Below are positions 13,776 through 21,084 of a stretch of 24,199 nt of DNA, one piece after another. The stretch is from JAVXNW01 sp036645575 (lineage in GTDB: Bacteria; Bacillota; Clostridia; Christensenellales; Aristaeellaceae). The stretch spans positions 1 through 24,199 of the forward strand of contig JAVXNW010000036.1 in assembly GCA_036645575.1 (NCBI GenBank), read 5' to 3'. The translations under genes were made by a program, and so were the position numbers. Under the pieces are notes generated by a model that did not search any database, was not told the DNA's origin, and saw only the letters and a program-made list of their open reading frames with translations. How positions within the stretch are numbered: position 1 is the stretch's first letter; the number at the start of each line of letters is the position of its first letter.

Positions 13776-13854
13776 AATCACCCGCGTGAGCTGCGCCCGG
13801 CACTGTGCTGTCGTGCGGGGAAAACGCGAAAAATTCACGTAAATAGGATAAAAC

Positions 13855-13888
13855 TTGATTTACAAGCGGGGGCTGCGTATGATACAAT
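13855..13888 (+). promoter_or_regulatory. Promoter of rpsO
   Basis: Two overlapping hexamer pairs fit: TTGATT (13855-13860) with TATGAT (13878-13883), spacer 17, and TTTACA (13859-13864) with TACAAT (13883-13888), spacer 18. Both give a leader of roughly 100 bases. Confidence 0.65.
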
Positions 13889-13894
13889 AGGCAG

Positions 13895-13983
13895 TGGGCT
13901 AAGATATGCCCATAGACCCGCTTGCGCGGTTTGCCGAAGCTCCAACGGCATGCCTGGCTTGCGGCAATAATTGAAGCGGAGGA
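13895..13983 (+). promoter_or_regulatory. Structured rpsO leader (candidate S15 autoregulatory site)
   Basis: The leader can fold into TGGGC/GCCCA (13895-13899 with 13908-13912), CCGC/GCGG (13918-13921 with 13926-13929), and a ten-pair stem TTGCCG+AAGC (13931-13940) with GCTT+CGGCAA (13957-13967, one bulged G). The Shine-Dalgarno GCGGAGGA (13976-13983) follows nine bases later. S15 is known to repress its own mRNA through leader structures that differ between phyla; that this one does so is inference. Confidence 0.4.
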
Positions 13984-13991
13984 AACAAATC

Positions 13992-14249
13992 ATGCAGACC
14001 AAACAAGAGATCATTGCCGAGTACGGCCGCCACGAGGGCGACACCGGTTCACCCGAGGTTCAGATTGCCCTATTGACTTCGCGCATCAACCATCTGAACG
14101 AGCATTTGAAGATCAACAAGAAGGATCACCACTCCCGCCGTGGCCTGCTGCTGATGGTCGGCCAGCGTCGTGGACTGCTGGACTATCTCAGAAGCAACGA
14201 CATCGAAGGCTATCGTGCGTTGATCGTCAAGCTGGGTCTGCGTAAGTAA
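13992..14249 (+). CDS. rpsO: 30S ribosomal protein S15
   Basis: An 85-residue ribosomal protein that binds 16S rRNA at the three-way junction of helices 20-22 and forms bridge B4. The sequence is a full match to the family pattern: TKQEIIAEYGRHEGDTGSPEVQIALLT, then INHLNEHLKINKKDHHSRRGLLLMVGQRRGLLDYL, then YRALIVKLGLRK at the end. The ATG at 13992 lies nine bases after GCGGAGGA; an in-frame extension of seven codons upstream would run through the ribosome site and is rejected. It precedes pnp, the classical bacterial arrangement, but a terminator and a new promoter lie between them. Confidence 0.98.
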   Translation: MQTKQEIIAEYGRHEGDTGSPEVQIALLTSRINHLNEHLKINKKDHHSRRGLLLMVGQRRGLLDYLRSNDIEGYRALIVKLGLRK

Positions 14250-14285
14250 TGATGACCGGTTGCGTGCCCCAGAGATGAACAGATT

Positions 14286-14319
14286 GCCGTCGTTGGGGGT
14301 TTCCCCTACGGCGGCTTTT
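14286..14319 (+). terminator. Terminator or attenuator between rpsO and pnp
   Basis: GCCGTCGTTGGGG (14286-14298) pairs with CCCCTACGGCGGC (14303-14315) with one mismatch and a G-U pair, followed by TTTT. Some read-through into pnp is likely, as in other rpsO-pnp operons. Confidence 0.75.
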
Positions 14320-14340
14320 GCCTACTTATGCGGGCGGCCT

Positions 14341-14369
14341 TTGACGCGGGCGGGCGCGCGGCCCATAAA
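14341..14369 (+). promoter_or_regulatory. Promoter candidate for pnp
   Basis: TTGACG (14341-14346) and CATAAA (14364-14369) are 17 bases apart, after the rpsO terminator and about 50 bases before the pnp ribosome site AAGGAGGG (14409-14416). Confidence 0.5.
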
Positions 14370-14425
14370 AACGGTATCAATGAAAAAGATATAGATAAGA
14401 ATGCCCACAAGGAGGGAAAACAAAC

Positions 14426-16588
14426 ATGTTCAAGTCTTATGAGACAGAGCTGGGCGGCAGGAAACTGACGCTTGAGTTCGGCAAGTACTGCGAGCAGGCC
14501 TCAGGCTCGTGCTTCGTGCGCTACGGCGACACGTGCGTGCTCGTCAATGCGACGGTGTCGGCTACCCAGCGCCCCGGAATCGACTTTTTTCCGCTTAGCG
14601 TAGACTTCGAAGAGAAGCTATACTCGGTCGGCCGCATCCCGGGTGGCTGGATTCGCCGCGAAGGCCGTCCGGCGGACAAGGCCATTCTGGCCTGCCGCCT
14701 GATCGATCGCCCGCTGCGCCCGCTGTTCCCCAAGGGAATGCGCAACGACGTCTCGGTGGTCGCCACCGTCATGTCTGTGGATCACGACAACCTGCCCGAA
14801 ATCCCGGCGATGATCGGGGCCTCGGCGGCGCTGTCGATCTCGCAGATCCCGTTCGCCGGCCCGATTGGCGCGGTGAGCGTCGGCTATGTGAATGGCCAGT
14901 ATGTCATCAACCCCACGCTGAGCGAGCGCGAGGAATCCACGCTCAGCCTGACCGTCGCGGGCACCAGCGAAGCGGTGCTGATGGTCGAAGCGGGCGCGAA
15001 GGAAGTCTCCGAAGAGGTCATGCTCGCGGGCATCCTGTACGCGCACGGCGAGATCAAGAAGCTCGTGGCGTTCATTGCGGAAATTGCGCAGGAGATCGGC
15101 AAAGAAAAGCAGGCGTTCCCGCTGATGATTCCGGGCGACGACGTCAAGCAGGCGGTGCGCGAATTTGCGCTTGAAAAGGTGGAATACGCGTTCTCGACAT
15201 TCGACCGTCAAGAGCGTCAGGCGCGCGAGGAGCAGGTCAAGCAGGAGACGCTCGAGCACTTTGCCGAGCAGTTCGCGGGCCGCGAAATCGAAATCGGCGA
15301 CGCGATTTATGTGCTCAACAAAGAGGTCATGCGCCGCAAGATCCTCGAAGAGGGCGTGCGTCCCGATGGCCGCAAGCTCGACGAGGTTCGCCCGATCTGG
15401 TGCGAAACCGGCATACTGCCCCGCGCGCACGGCTCGGCCGTCTTCACGCGCGGCCAGACCCAGGTCATGACCGTGACCACATTGGCCCCGGTCAGCGAGC
15501 AGCAGATTCTGGACAGCATCAGCCTTGAAGACCACAAGCGCTACATGCACCACTATAATTTCCCCAGCTATTCGACCGGCGAAGCCAAGCCGCCGCGCAG
15601 CCCGGGCCGTCGCGAGATCGGCCATGGCGCGTTGGCCGAGCGCGCGCTCGAGCCGATGATCCCCTCCACCGAGGAGTTCCCCTACTGCCTGCGTCTGGTC
15701 AGCGAAGTGCTGTCCTCCAACGGCTCCTCTTCGCAGGCCTCCGTCTGCGGCTCCACCCTCTCGCTCATGGATGCGGGCGTGCCGATCAAGCGCCCCGTTG
15801 CGGGCGTCGCGATGGGCCTGATCAAGGACGAAGCCAGCGGAAAGGTCGCGGTGCTGACCGATATTCAGGGCATGGAAGACTTCCTTGGCGACATGGACTT
15901 CAAGGTTGCGGGCACGGCGCTGGGCATTACCGCGATTCAGATGGACATCAAGATCAAGGGCATCGACGAAAACGTGCTGCGCCAGGCGCTCTCGCAGGCG
16001 TTCACCGGCCGCATGCACATCCTGGGCAAGATGCTCGAGGTGCTGCCCGCGCCGCGCACGCACCTGTCCAAGTTCGCGCCCAAGATCATCACCTTCAAGA
16101 TCAACCCCGAGAAGATCGGCGAGGTGGTCGGGCCGCGCGGCAAGACCATCAACAAGATCATCGAGCAGACGGGCGTCAAGATCGACATCGAAGACGACGG
16201 CAGCGTCTACATTGCCAGCACCGACGAGGAAGCGGCCCAGAAGGCCAAGCGCATCGTCGAGGGCATTGCCAAGGACCTGCAGGTCGGCGACGTGTTCACC
16301 GGAACCGTCGTTCGCATCATGCCCTTTGGCGCTTTTGTCGAGTACGCGCCGGGCAAGGATGGCATGATCCACATCTCCAAGCTTGAGAACGGCCGCGTCG
16401 AGAAGGTCGAAGACGTCGTGGGCATCGGCGATCCGCTCGAGTGCAAGGTGGCGGAGATCGACGGACAGGGCCGCGTCAATCTGGTTCGCAACGACATCCA
16501 GTACGACAACGACGCCATGCCGGTTCGCAGGCCCCCGCGCAGGGATGGCGACCGCGATCACCGCGGCGGCGGCGGATTCCGCCGGTAA
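14426..16588 (+). CDS. pnp: Polyribonucleotide nucleotidyltransferase (PNPase)
   Basis: A 720-residue trimeric 3'-5' exoribonuclease that phosphorolyses RNA and is central to mRNA decay. Domains in order: first RNase PH core (about 10-140, with YSVGRIPGGWIRREGRP), an alpha-helical linker, the second catalytic RNase PH core from about residue 313 (DGRKLDEVRPI), the metal-site segment MEDFLGDMDFKVAGT near residue 487, a KH domain with GPRG near 569-572, and an S1 domain from about 621 (GDVFTGTVVRIMPFGAFVEYAPGKDGMIHIS). It ends in a short Arg/Gly/Asp-rich tail. AAGGAGGG precedes the ATG by nine bases. All expected catalytic segments are intact. It lies between rpsO and an M16 peptidase, the usual Bacillota order. 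Confidence 0.98.
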   Translation: MFKSYETELGGRKLTLEFGKYCEQASGSCFVRYGDTCVLVNATVSATQRPGIDFFPLSVDFEEKLYSVGRIPGGWIRREGRPADKAILACRLIDRPLRPLFPKGMRNDVSVVATVMSVDHDNLPEIPAMIGASAALSISQIPFAGPIGAVSVGYVNGQYVINPTLSEREESTLSLTVAGTSEAVLMVEAGAKEVSEEVMLAGILYAHGEIKKLVAFIAEIAQEIGKEKQAFPLMIPGDDVKQAVREFALEKVEYAFSTFDRQERQAREEQVKQETLEHFAEQFAGREIEIGDAIYVLNKEVMRRKILEEGVRPDGRKLDEVRPIWCETGILPRAHGSAVFTRGQTQVMTVTTLAPVSEQQILDSISLEDHKRYMHHYNFPSYSTGEAKPPRSPGRREIGHGALAERALEPMIPSTEEFPYCLRLVSEVLSSNGSSSQASVCGSTLSLMDAGVPIKRPVAGVAMGLIKDEASGKVAVLTDIQGMEDFLGDMDFKVAGTALGITAIQMDIKIKGIDENVLRQALSQAFTGRMHILGKMLEVLPAPRTHLSKFAPKIITFKINPEKIGEVVGPRGKTINKIIEQTGVKIDIEDDGSVYIASTDEEAAQKAKRIVEGIAKDLQVGDVFTGTVVRIMPFGAFVEYAPGKDGMIHISKLENGRVEKVEDVVGIGDPLECKVAEIDGQGRVNLVRNDIQYDNDAMPVRRPPRRDGDRDHRGGGGFRR

Positions 16589-16619
16589 TTAGGCACTGAC
16601 CCATTAGCTTTGAACGAAT

Positions 16620-16655
16620 GAGGAATTGCGGGGCGCTTTGCGCTCCCGGTTCCTC
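16620..16655 (+). other. Hairpin in pnp-M16 intergenic gap
   Basis: GAGGAA (16620-16625) pairs with TTCCTC (16650-16655), and an inner GC-rich GGGGCGC/GCGCTCCC stem caps a TTT loop. There is no T-run, so it may be an RNase processing or stability site rather than a terminator. The M16 ribosome site follows ten bases later. Confidence 0.45.
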
Positions 16656-16679
16656 ATCGTTGTTAGGAGAGAGATCACT

Positions 16680-17918
16680 ATGTTTGACCAGATTACCCTG
16701 CAAAACGGACTGCGCATCATTGGCGAGCGCATTCCCCATTTTCGGTCGGTGTCGGTGGGGCTTTGGTTTAAGGTCGGCTCGCAAAACGAGGTCGAGCCGG
16801 AGGCGGGCATCAGCCACTTCATCGAGCACATGCTCTTTAAGGGCACCGAGAAGCGCACGGCGCGCCAGATCGCCGAGGTGATGGACGCGGTCGGCGGGCA
16901 GCTCAACGCGTTTACCTCCAAGGAGTGCACCTGCTTTTACGCCAAGGTGGTCGATGAATACCTGCCGCTGGCGATGGACGTCTTGAGCGACTTGGCGCTT
17001 CACTCCACCTTTGCCCAGGCCGAACTGGAACGCGAGAAGGGCGTGGTGCTCGAGGAGATCAACATGGCGGAGGACTCGCCCGAGGACGTCGTGAGCGAGT
17101 TGATCATGCTGGCGCGCTATGGCGATCAGCCGCTCGCGCGCCCGATTCTCGGAAGCGAGGCCACCGTGTCCGGCTTTACCCGCGCGGACGTGCTGGCCTA
17201 TTACAAACGGATGTACCGCCCCGACAACTGCGTCTTGGCCGTCGCGGGCAATTACGACTGGCAGAAGCTGATCGACATGGCGCAATCGGCCTTTGGCGAC
17301 TGGCGCGCCCCGGACGACGCGCCGGTAGGCTACCATTCCGCGCCGGCCAAGCCCGCGATCCTGCGCAGGGACAAGGAGATCGAGCAGTTGCACCTGTGCA
17401 TCGGGTATCCGGGCGTTCCGCAGGGCGACGACCGCCTCTACCCGCTGTCGGTGGTCAATACCGTATTTGGCGGCGCGATGAGCTCGCGGCTGTTCCAGAC
17501 CATTCGCGAGGAGAAGGGCATGGCCTACTCGGTCTATTCCTACCCGTCCTCCTATCAGGACACGGGCATCGTCGTGGTCTACGCGGGCGCGAGCATGCAA
17601 AACGGCGAGCAGGTGCTCGCGATGATCCGCGAGCAGGCCAAGAAGATGGCGGACGAGGGCATGACCATGGACGAGTTCACCCAGGCGCGCGAGCAGCTCA
17701 AGGGCAATTACGTGCTGGGCCTTGAGTCCACATCCAGCCGCATGAACGCCATCGGACGGCGCTTGCTGCTCCTTTCCGACACCCAGTCCGAGGAGCAGGC
17801 CATTTGCAAGATCAACGCCATCACCTACGAGCAGGTGTGCGACATTGCGCGCATGGTGCTGCGCGGCGAGGAATCGGTCGCGCTGGTCGGGCGCGGCGTG
17901 GACGGACTGAACGTCTGA
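16680..17918 (+). CDS. M16 family zinc peptidase (MlpA/YmxG type)
   Basis: A 412-residue metalloprotease of the insulinase/pitrilysin family, the single-domain-pair form found after pnp in Bacillota. The inverted zinc motif HxxEH is HFIEH (46-50), and the third ligand is a glutamate in LEEINMAEDSPED (125 or 126). The second half has the inactive M16_C domain with the substrate-binding pattern GGAMSSRLFQTIREEKGMAYSVYSYPSSYQDTG. The start at 16680 was chosen from AGGAGA at 16665-16670; an in-frame extension upstream would run through the intergenic hairpin. Its stop overlaps the start of the dUTPase gene by one base. Substrates of this family in Gram-positives are poorly known. Confidence 0.95.
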   Translation: MFDQITLQNGLRIIGERIPHFRSVSVGLWFKVGSQNEVEPEAGISHFIEHMLFKGTEKRTARQIAEVMDAVGGQLNAFTSKECTCFYAKVVDEYLPLAMDVLSDLALHSTFAQAELEREKGVVLEEINMAEDSPEDVVSELIMLARYGDQPLARPILGSEATVSGFTRADVLAYYKRMYRPDNCVLAVAGNYDWQKLIDMAQSAFGDWRAPDDAPVGYHSAPAKPAILRRDKEIEQLHLCIGYPGVPQGDDRLYPLSVVNTVFGGAMSSRLFQTIREEKGMAYSVYSYPSSYQDTGIVVVYAGASMQNGEQVLAMIREQAKKMADEGMTMDEFTQAREQLKGNYVLGLESTSSRMNAIGRRLLLLSDTQSEEQAICKINAITYEQVCDIARMVLRGEESVALVGRGVDGLNV

Positions 17919-18307
17919 TGGAGGATCGCGTGGATAAACTCGAGAAGATATTTGAGATGCAGCAGGCCTTTAACGACGAACTGGTCAGGACGCGCCACTT
18001 GGAGGGCATTTCAAACGAGCAGTGGATCCAGATGCAGACGCTTGCCATGCTCTCTGAATTGGCCGAATTGATCGACGAGGTCAACTTTAAATGGTGGAAA
18101 AACCCCAAGCCCGTCGTCCCGGGCAACGTCAAGGGCGAGCTGGTGGACATCCTCCACTTCTTCGTCAGCATGTGCCAGCGCGCCGACATGGACGCAGACG
18201 AGCTGTTCGCCCGGTACCTTGAGAAAAACCAGGAGAACTTCGACCGCCAGCACGGCCTGTCTCAGAAAGCGGGCTACGCGGTAGGAGGGGACGGCGACGC
18301 AAGATGA
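17918..18307 (+). CDS. Dimeric dUTPase-like all-alpha NTP pyrophosphatase (dUTPase_2 family)
   Basis: A 129-residue all-alpha nucleotide pyrophosphatase, most like the dimeric dUTPase family of Bacillota, which hydrolyses dUTP to dUMP and keeps uracil out of DNA. The Mg-binding helices are ELAELIDE (47-54) and ELVDILHFFVS (74-84: E74, D77). FKWWK (57-61) and the C-terminal KNQENFDRQHGLSQKAGY pattern (K103, N107, R110, Q111, Y120) match that family rather than MazG or the trimeric beta-fold dUTPases. ATG 17918 overlaps the M16 stop; GTG 17930, five bases after GGAGG, is a plausible alternative start. The stop lies directly against the first copy of a TAGGCCGCCC repeat. It is the last gene of the pnp run. 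Confidence 0.88.
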   Translation: MEDRVDKLEKIFEMQQAFNDELVRTRHLEGISNEQWIQMQTLAMLSELAELIDEVNFKWWKNPKPVVPGNVKGELVDILHFFVSMCQRADMDADELFARYLEKNQENFDRQHGLSQKAGYAVGGDGDAR

Positions 18308-18357
18308 TAGGCCGCCCACGAAAGCGCGATCCTCGCAAGCGATAGGCCGCCCACGAA
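18306..18357 (+). repeat. Second tandem pair of the TAGGCCGCCC repeat
   Basis: The 17-mer GATAGGCCGCCCACGAA occurs at 18306-18322 and 18341-18357 (offset 35), each preceded by CGCAAG. The first copy overlaps the TGA of the dUTPase gene (18305-18307). The shared core and its CGCAA lead match the pair at 10505-10583. The rest of the gap to 18394 shows nothing else. Confidence 0.85.
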
Positions 18358-18393
18358 GCGGAGGCGTTGCGGGGTGCGCGAACCTTATCACAA

Positions 18394-18428
18394 ATTGGGC
18401 GCCGGCAGAAACACTGCCGGCGCCTAAT
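18394..18428. terminator. Bidirectional terminator between dUTPase and HdeD-like gene
   Basis: GGCGCCGGCAG (18398-18408) pairs perfectly with CTGCCGGCGCC (18414-18424) around AAACA. The stem extends through a G-T pair into ATT/AAT, giving about fifteen pairs. T-tracts are short, but the stem is very strong and lies between convergent genes. Confidence 0.8.
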
Positions 18429-18462
18429 GGCTTGCGGGGAATGGTCACGTGGAAAAGGAGCC

Positions 18463-18990
18463 CTACCGAAAGAGCCTTGCGGAGGTGACGGCGAGGTAGA
18501 GCTGGTTGCCTCCGCCGACGAGCAGCACGACGCCCAGCAGCACGGTCACGATGGCGATGCTCTTAAAGGGCATAAAGATCATGATCGTGCCCAGCACCAG
18601 CCCGACCACCGACATGAGCCCCAGCACCCACCAGTACTGCCCGCCGGCGCGCTTGTACTCGAGCGCCTCCTGCACCTTGAACACGCACTCGATCAGCACA
18701 AAGACGCCCAGCAGCAGCGGCAGCGCGCTCAGCACGACGTCGGGCTTGAACAGCAATATGCCGCCCGACAATAGGCTGACGAGGCCGGAGGCCAGGTTAA
18801 AGCGCACCGGGCCGGCCACGCCGGGCAGCATGAAGTAATTCGCCAGCCGCACAAGCCCGACCACGAGCGCCAGCACGCCCAGCAGTTTGCAGAACAGCCT
18901 AAGTGAAATGGCTGGCCAGACCACCAGACACAGCCCAAGCCCCATGCACGCGGCGCTTAGGCCAATGGATATCCACCTGAATTGTTTCAT
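18463..18990 (-). CDS. HdeD/DUF308 family membrane protein
   Basis: A 175-residue integral membrane protein with six predicted hydrophobic helices in three pairs, the layout of the DUF308/HdeD family. Examples of helices are GLSAACMGLGLCLVVWPAI, LLGVLALVVGLVRLANYF, LPLLLGVFVLIECVFKV, WWVLGLMSVVGLVLGTIMI and VTVLLGVVLLVGGGNQLYL. The repeating gly-rich lllGv..l..g pattern in helices 2, 4 and 6 is typical. HdeD of E. coli is linked to acid resistance; in Bacillota the role is not known. AGGAAG lies nine bases before the ATG. It is a single-gene unit divergent from ftsH; ATTGTA at 19025-19030 reads TACAAT on the minus strand and may be its -10. Confidence 0.85.
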   Translation of the reverse strand: MKQFRWISIGLSAACMGLGLCLVVWPAISLRLFCKLLGVLALVVGLVRLANYFMLPGVAGPVRFNLASGLVSLLSGGILLFKPDVVLSALPLLLGVFVLIECVFKVQEALEYKRAGGQYWWVLGLMSVVGLVLGTIMIFMPFKSIAIVTVLLGVVLLVGGGNQLYLAVTSARLFR

Positions 18991-19159
18991 CGTCAGTCAC
19001 TTCCTGCTTCTTTATTGAGTCCTCATTGTACCGCATTTGTCGTGACGGCGCCATGTCGCGCAGGTCAATTTTTGACGATTGTGCCGAAATTCACAACTTA
19101 TTTACCTTATATGACCCGGTATGCCGCATTTAGATCGTGCGATCGTGCGCACAAAACGG

Positions 19160-19165
19160 TATAAT
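19160..19165 (+). promoter_or_regulatory. -10 element of ftsH
   Basis: A perfect TATAAT lies 31 bases before the ftsH ATG. No good -35 is present at 16-18 bases upstream, where a direct repeat GATCGTGC-GATCGTGC (19133-19148) sits instead. This suggests an activated promoter or a regulator site, but that is inference. The ribosome site is the G-run GGGGGG at about 19183. Confidence 0.5.
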
Positions 19166-19196
19166 AGGGGTATAAAACAAATGGGGGGAATGAGTC

Positions 19197-21026
19197 ATGG
19201 TGCAGGAAGAAAACAAATCGCCCAAGAAGCCACTGATCTTCTACTATGTGATGGCGATGGTGGTCATCATGCTGCTCAACGCGTTCCTTTTTCCCTCGGT
19301 GCTCGAGAAAAAAGTGACCGAGGTGGGCTACAATGAGTTCATCCAGATGGTGAACGCGGGCGAGGTCAAGGAGGTTGCGCGCGAGGACACGATGATCGTG
19401 TTTACCGCCCAAAAGGCGGGCGCGGAGCTGTCGATCTACAAGACCGGACTGTGGCCCGATCAGGCGCTTGTGGACAGGCTGCTTGCCCAGCAGGGCGTCA
19501 AGTTCTCCATGGAGATCCCGACGCAGGCCTCGCCCATCATGGCGCTGCTCATCTCGTGGGTGCTGCCGGTGCTCTTCTTTGTGCTGATCGGGCAACTGCT
19601 TGGGCGGATGATGGCCAAGCGCATGGGCGGGGGAAACAACGCCATGAGCTTTGGCAAATCCAACGCCAAGATCTACGCCGAGGATCAGACAGGCGTCACG
19701 TTTGCCGACGTTGCGGGCGAGGACGAGGCCAAGGAGGCACTCACCGAGGTGGTGGACCTTTTGCACAACCCGGAAAAATACGCCGCCATCGGCGCGAAAT
19801 TGCCCAAGGGCGTGCTGCTCGTCGGCCCTCCGGGAACCGGCAAGACGCTGTTGGCCAAGGCGGTTGCGGGCGAAGCCAAGGTGCCCTTCTTCTCGATTTC
19901 CGGCTCTGAATTTGTCGAGATGTTCGTGGGCATGGGCGCGGCCAAGGTGCGCGACCTGTTCAAGCAGGCCAGCGAGAAGGCGCCCTGCATCATCTTCATC
20001 GACGAGATCGACACCATCGGCAAAAAGCGCGACACCGGTATGCCGGGCGGCAACGACGAGCGCGAGCAGACGCTCAACCAGCTTTTGACCGAGATGGACG
20101 GCTTTGACGGAAACAAGGGCGTCGTGCTGCTGGCCGCGACCAACCGCCCCGAGACGCTCGACAAGGCGCTGTTGCGCCCCGGCCGCTTTGACCGGCGCGT
20201 TCCGGTGGAGCTGCCCGACCTCAAGGGGCGCGAGGCGATCCTCGAGGTGCACGCCAAAGCGGTCAAGATGGATCAAAACATCGACTTTAACGCCATTGCG
20301 CGCGCGACATCGGGCGCGTCCGGCGCGGAGCTTGCCAACATCATCAACGAGGCGGCGCTGCGTGCCGTGCGCGAAGACCGGGCGGTCGTCGCCCAGCGCG
20401 ACCTCGAGGAGAGCGTCGAAGTGGTCATTGCGGGCTATCAGAAGAAGAACAACGTCATGAGCGAGCAGGAAAAGAAGATCGTCTCCTACCACGAGGTGGG
20501 GCATGCCTTGGTCGCGGCGCTGCAAACCCATTCCGCGCCCGTGCACAAGATCACGATCATACCGCGCACATCCGGCGCGCTTGGCTACACCATGCAGGTG
20601 GAGGAGGGCGAGAAGGTGCTGATGAGCCGCGCGGAGCTTGAAAACAAGATCGCCACGCTGACCGGTGGGCGCTCCGCCGAAGAGCTTGTCTTTCACTCGG
20701 TGACGACCGGCGCGTCCAACGACATCGAACAGGCGACCAAGCTCGCCCGCGCGATGATCACCCGCTTTGGCATGTCCGACGAGTTCGACATGGTCGCGCT
20801 CGAGGCGGTCAGCAACCCCTACCTCTCCGGCGACACCTCCCTCATGTGCTCGGCTGAGACCGCCTCCAAGATCGACGTGCGCGTGATTGAGATCGTTCGC
20901 GCGCAGCACGAAAAGGCGAAGGAGCTGTTGAAAACGCACATGGACAAGCTCGATGAGATCGCGGCCTACCTCTACAAGGAGGAGACCATCACGGGCGAAC
21001 AATTTATGCAGCTGCTGAACGCGTAA
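19197..21026 (+). CDS. ftsH: ATP-dependent zinc metalloprotease FtsH
   Basis: A 609-residue membrane-anchored hexameric AAA+ protease that degrades unstable and misassembled membrane and cytosolic proteins. Transmembrane helix 1 is about residues 12-33, followed by a short extracytoplasmic domain of about 75 residues, and helix 2 is about 111-135. Walker A is GPPGTGKT (210-217), the pore motif is FVGMGA (243-248), Walker B is IIFIDE (265-270), and the second region of homology is ATNRPETLDKALLRPGRFDR (about 314-333). The zinc site is HEVGH (432-436). The usual Ala of HEAGH is Val, a conservative change. It lies alone between divergent hdeD-like and convergent helicase genes, with a strong terminator after it. 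Confidence 0.97.
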   Translation: MVQEENKSPKKPLIFYYVMAMVVIMLLNAFLFPSVLEKKVTEVGYNEFIQMVNAGEVKEVAREDTMIVFTAQKAGAELSIYKTGLWPDQALVDRLLAQQGVKFSMEIPTQASPIMALLISWVLPVLFFVLIGQLLGRMMAKRMGGGNNAMSFGKSNAKIYAEDQTGVTFADVAGEDEAKEALTEVVDLLHNPEKYAAIGAKLPKGVLLVGPPGTGKTLLAKAVAGEAKVPFFSISGSEFVEMFVGMGAAKVRDLFKQASEKAPCIIFIDEIDTIGKKRDTGMPGGNDEREQTLNQLLTEMDGFDGNKGVVLLAATNRPETLDKALLRPGRFDRRVPVELPDLKGREAILEVHAKAVKMDQNIDFNAIARATSGASGAELANIINEAALRAVREDRAVVAQRDLEESVEVVIAGYQKKNNVMSEQEKKIVSYHEVGHALVAALQTHSAPVHKITIIPRTSGALGYTMQVEEGEKVLMSRAELENKIATLTGGRSAEELVFHSVTTGASNDIEQATKLARAMITRFGMSDEFDMVALEAVSNPYLSGDTSLMCSAETASKIDVRVIEIVRAQHEKAKELLKTHMDKLDEIAAYLYKEETITGEQFMQLLNA

Positions 21027-21036
21027 TCCATCACAA

Positions 21037-21074
21037 AAAAGGCCCCTGCCACGCGCGTGGCAGGGGCCTTTTGC
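21037..21074. terminator. Bidirectional terminator between ftsH and DEAD-box helicase
   Basis: AAAAGGCCCCTGCCAC and GTGGCAGGGGCCTTTT form a perfect sixteen-pair stem with a GCGC loop, with A/T runs on both sides. It lies 10 bases after the ftsH stop and 10 bases before the helicase stop, and can serve both convergent transcripts. Confidence 0.96.
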
Positions 21075-21084
21075 GATTGTGCGC

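Noticed and set aside
14618..16561. Open frame of 647 codons antisense to pnp
   Set aside because: High GC with G/C-ending codons leaves the opposite strand open. The translation is compositionally odd (rich in His, Arg, Asp, Leu) with no family pattern, while pnp is complete and certain.
16476..17600. Open frame antisense to the M16 peptidase
   Set aside because: No ribosome site or recognisable domain; overlaps two certain genes.
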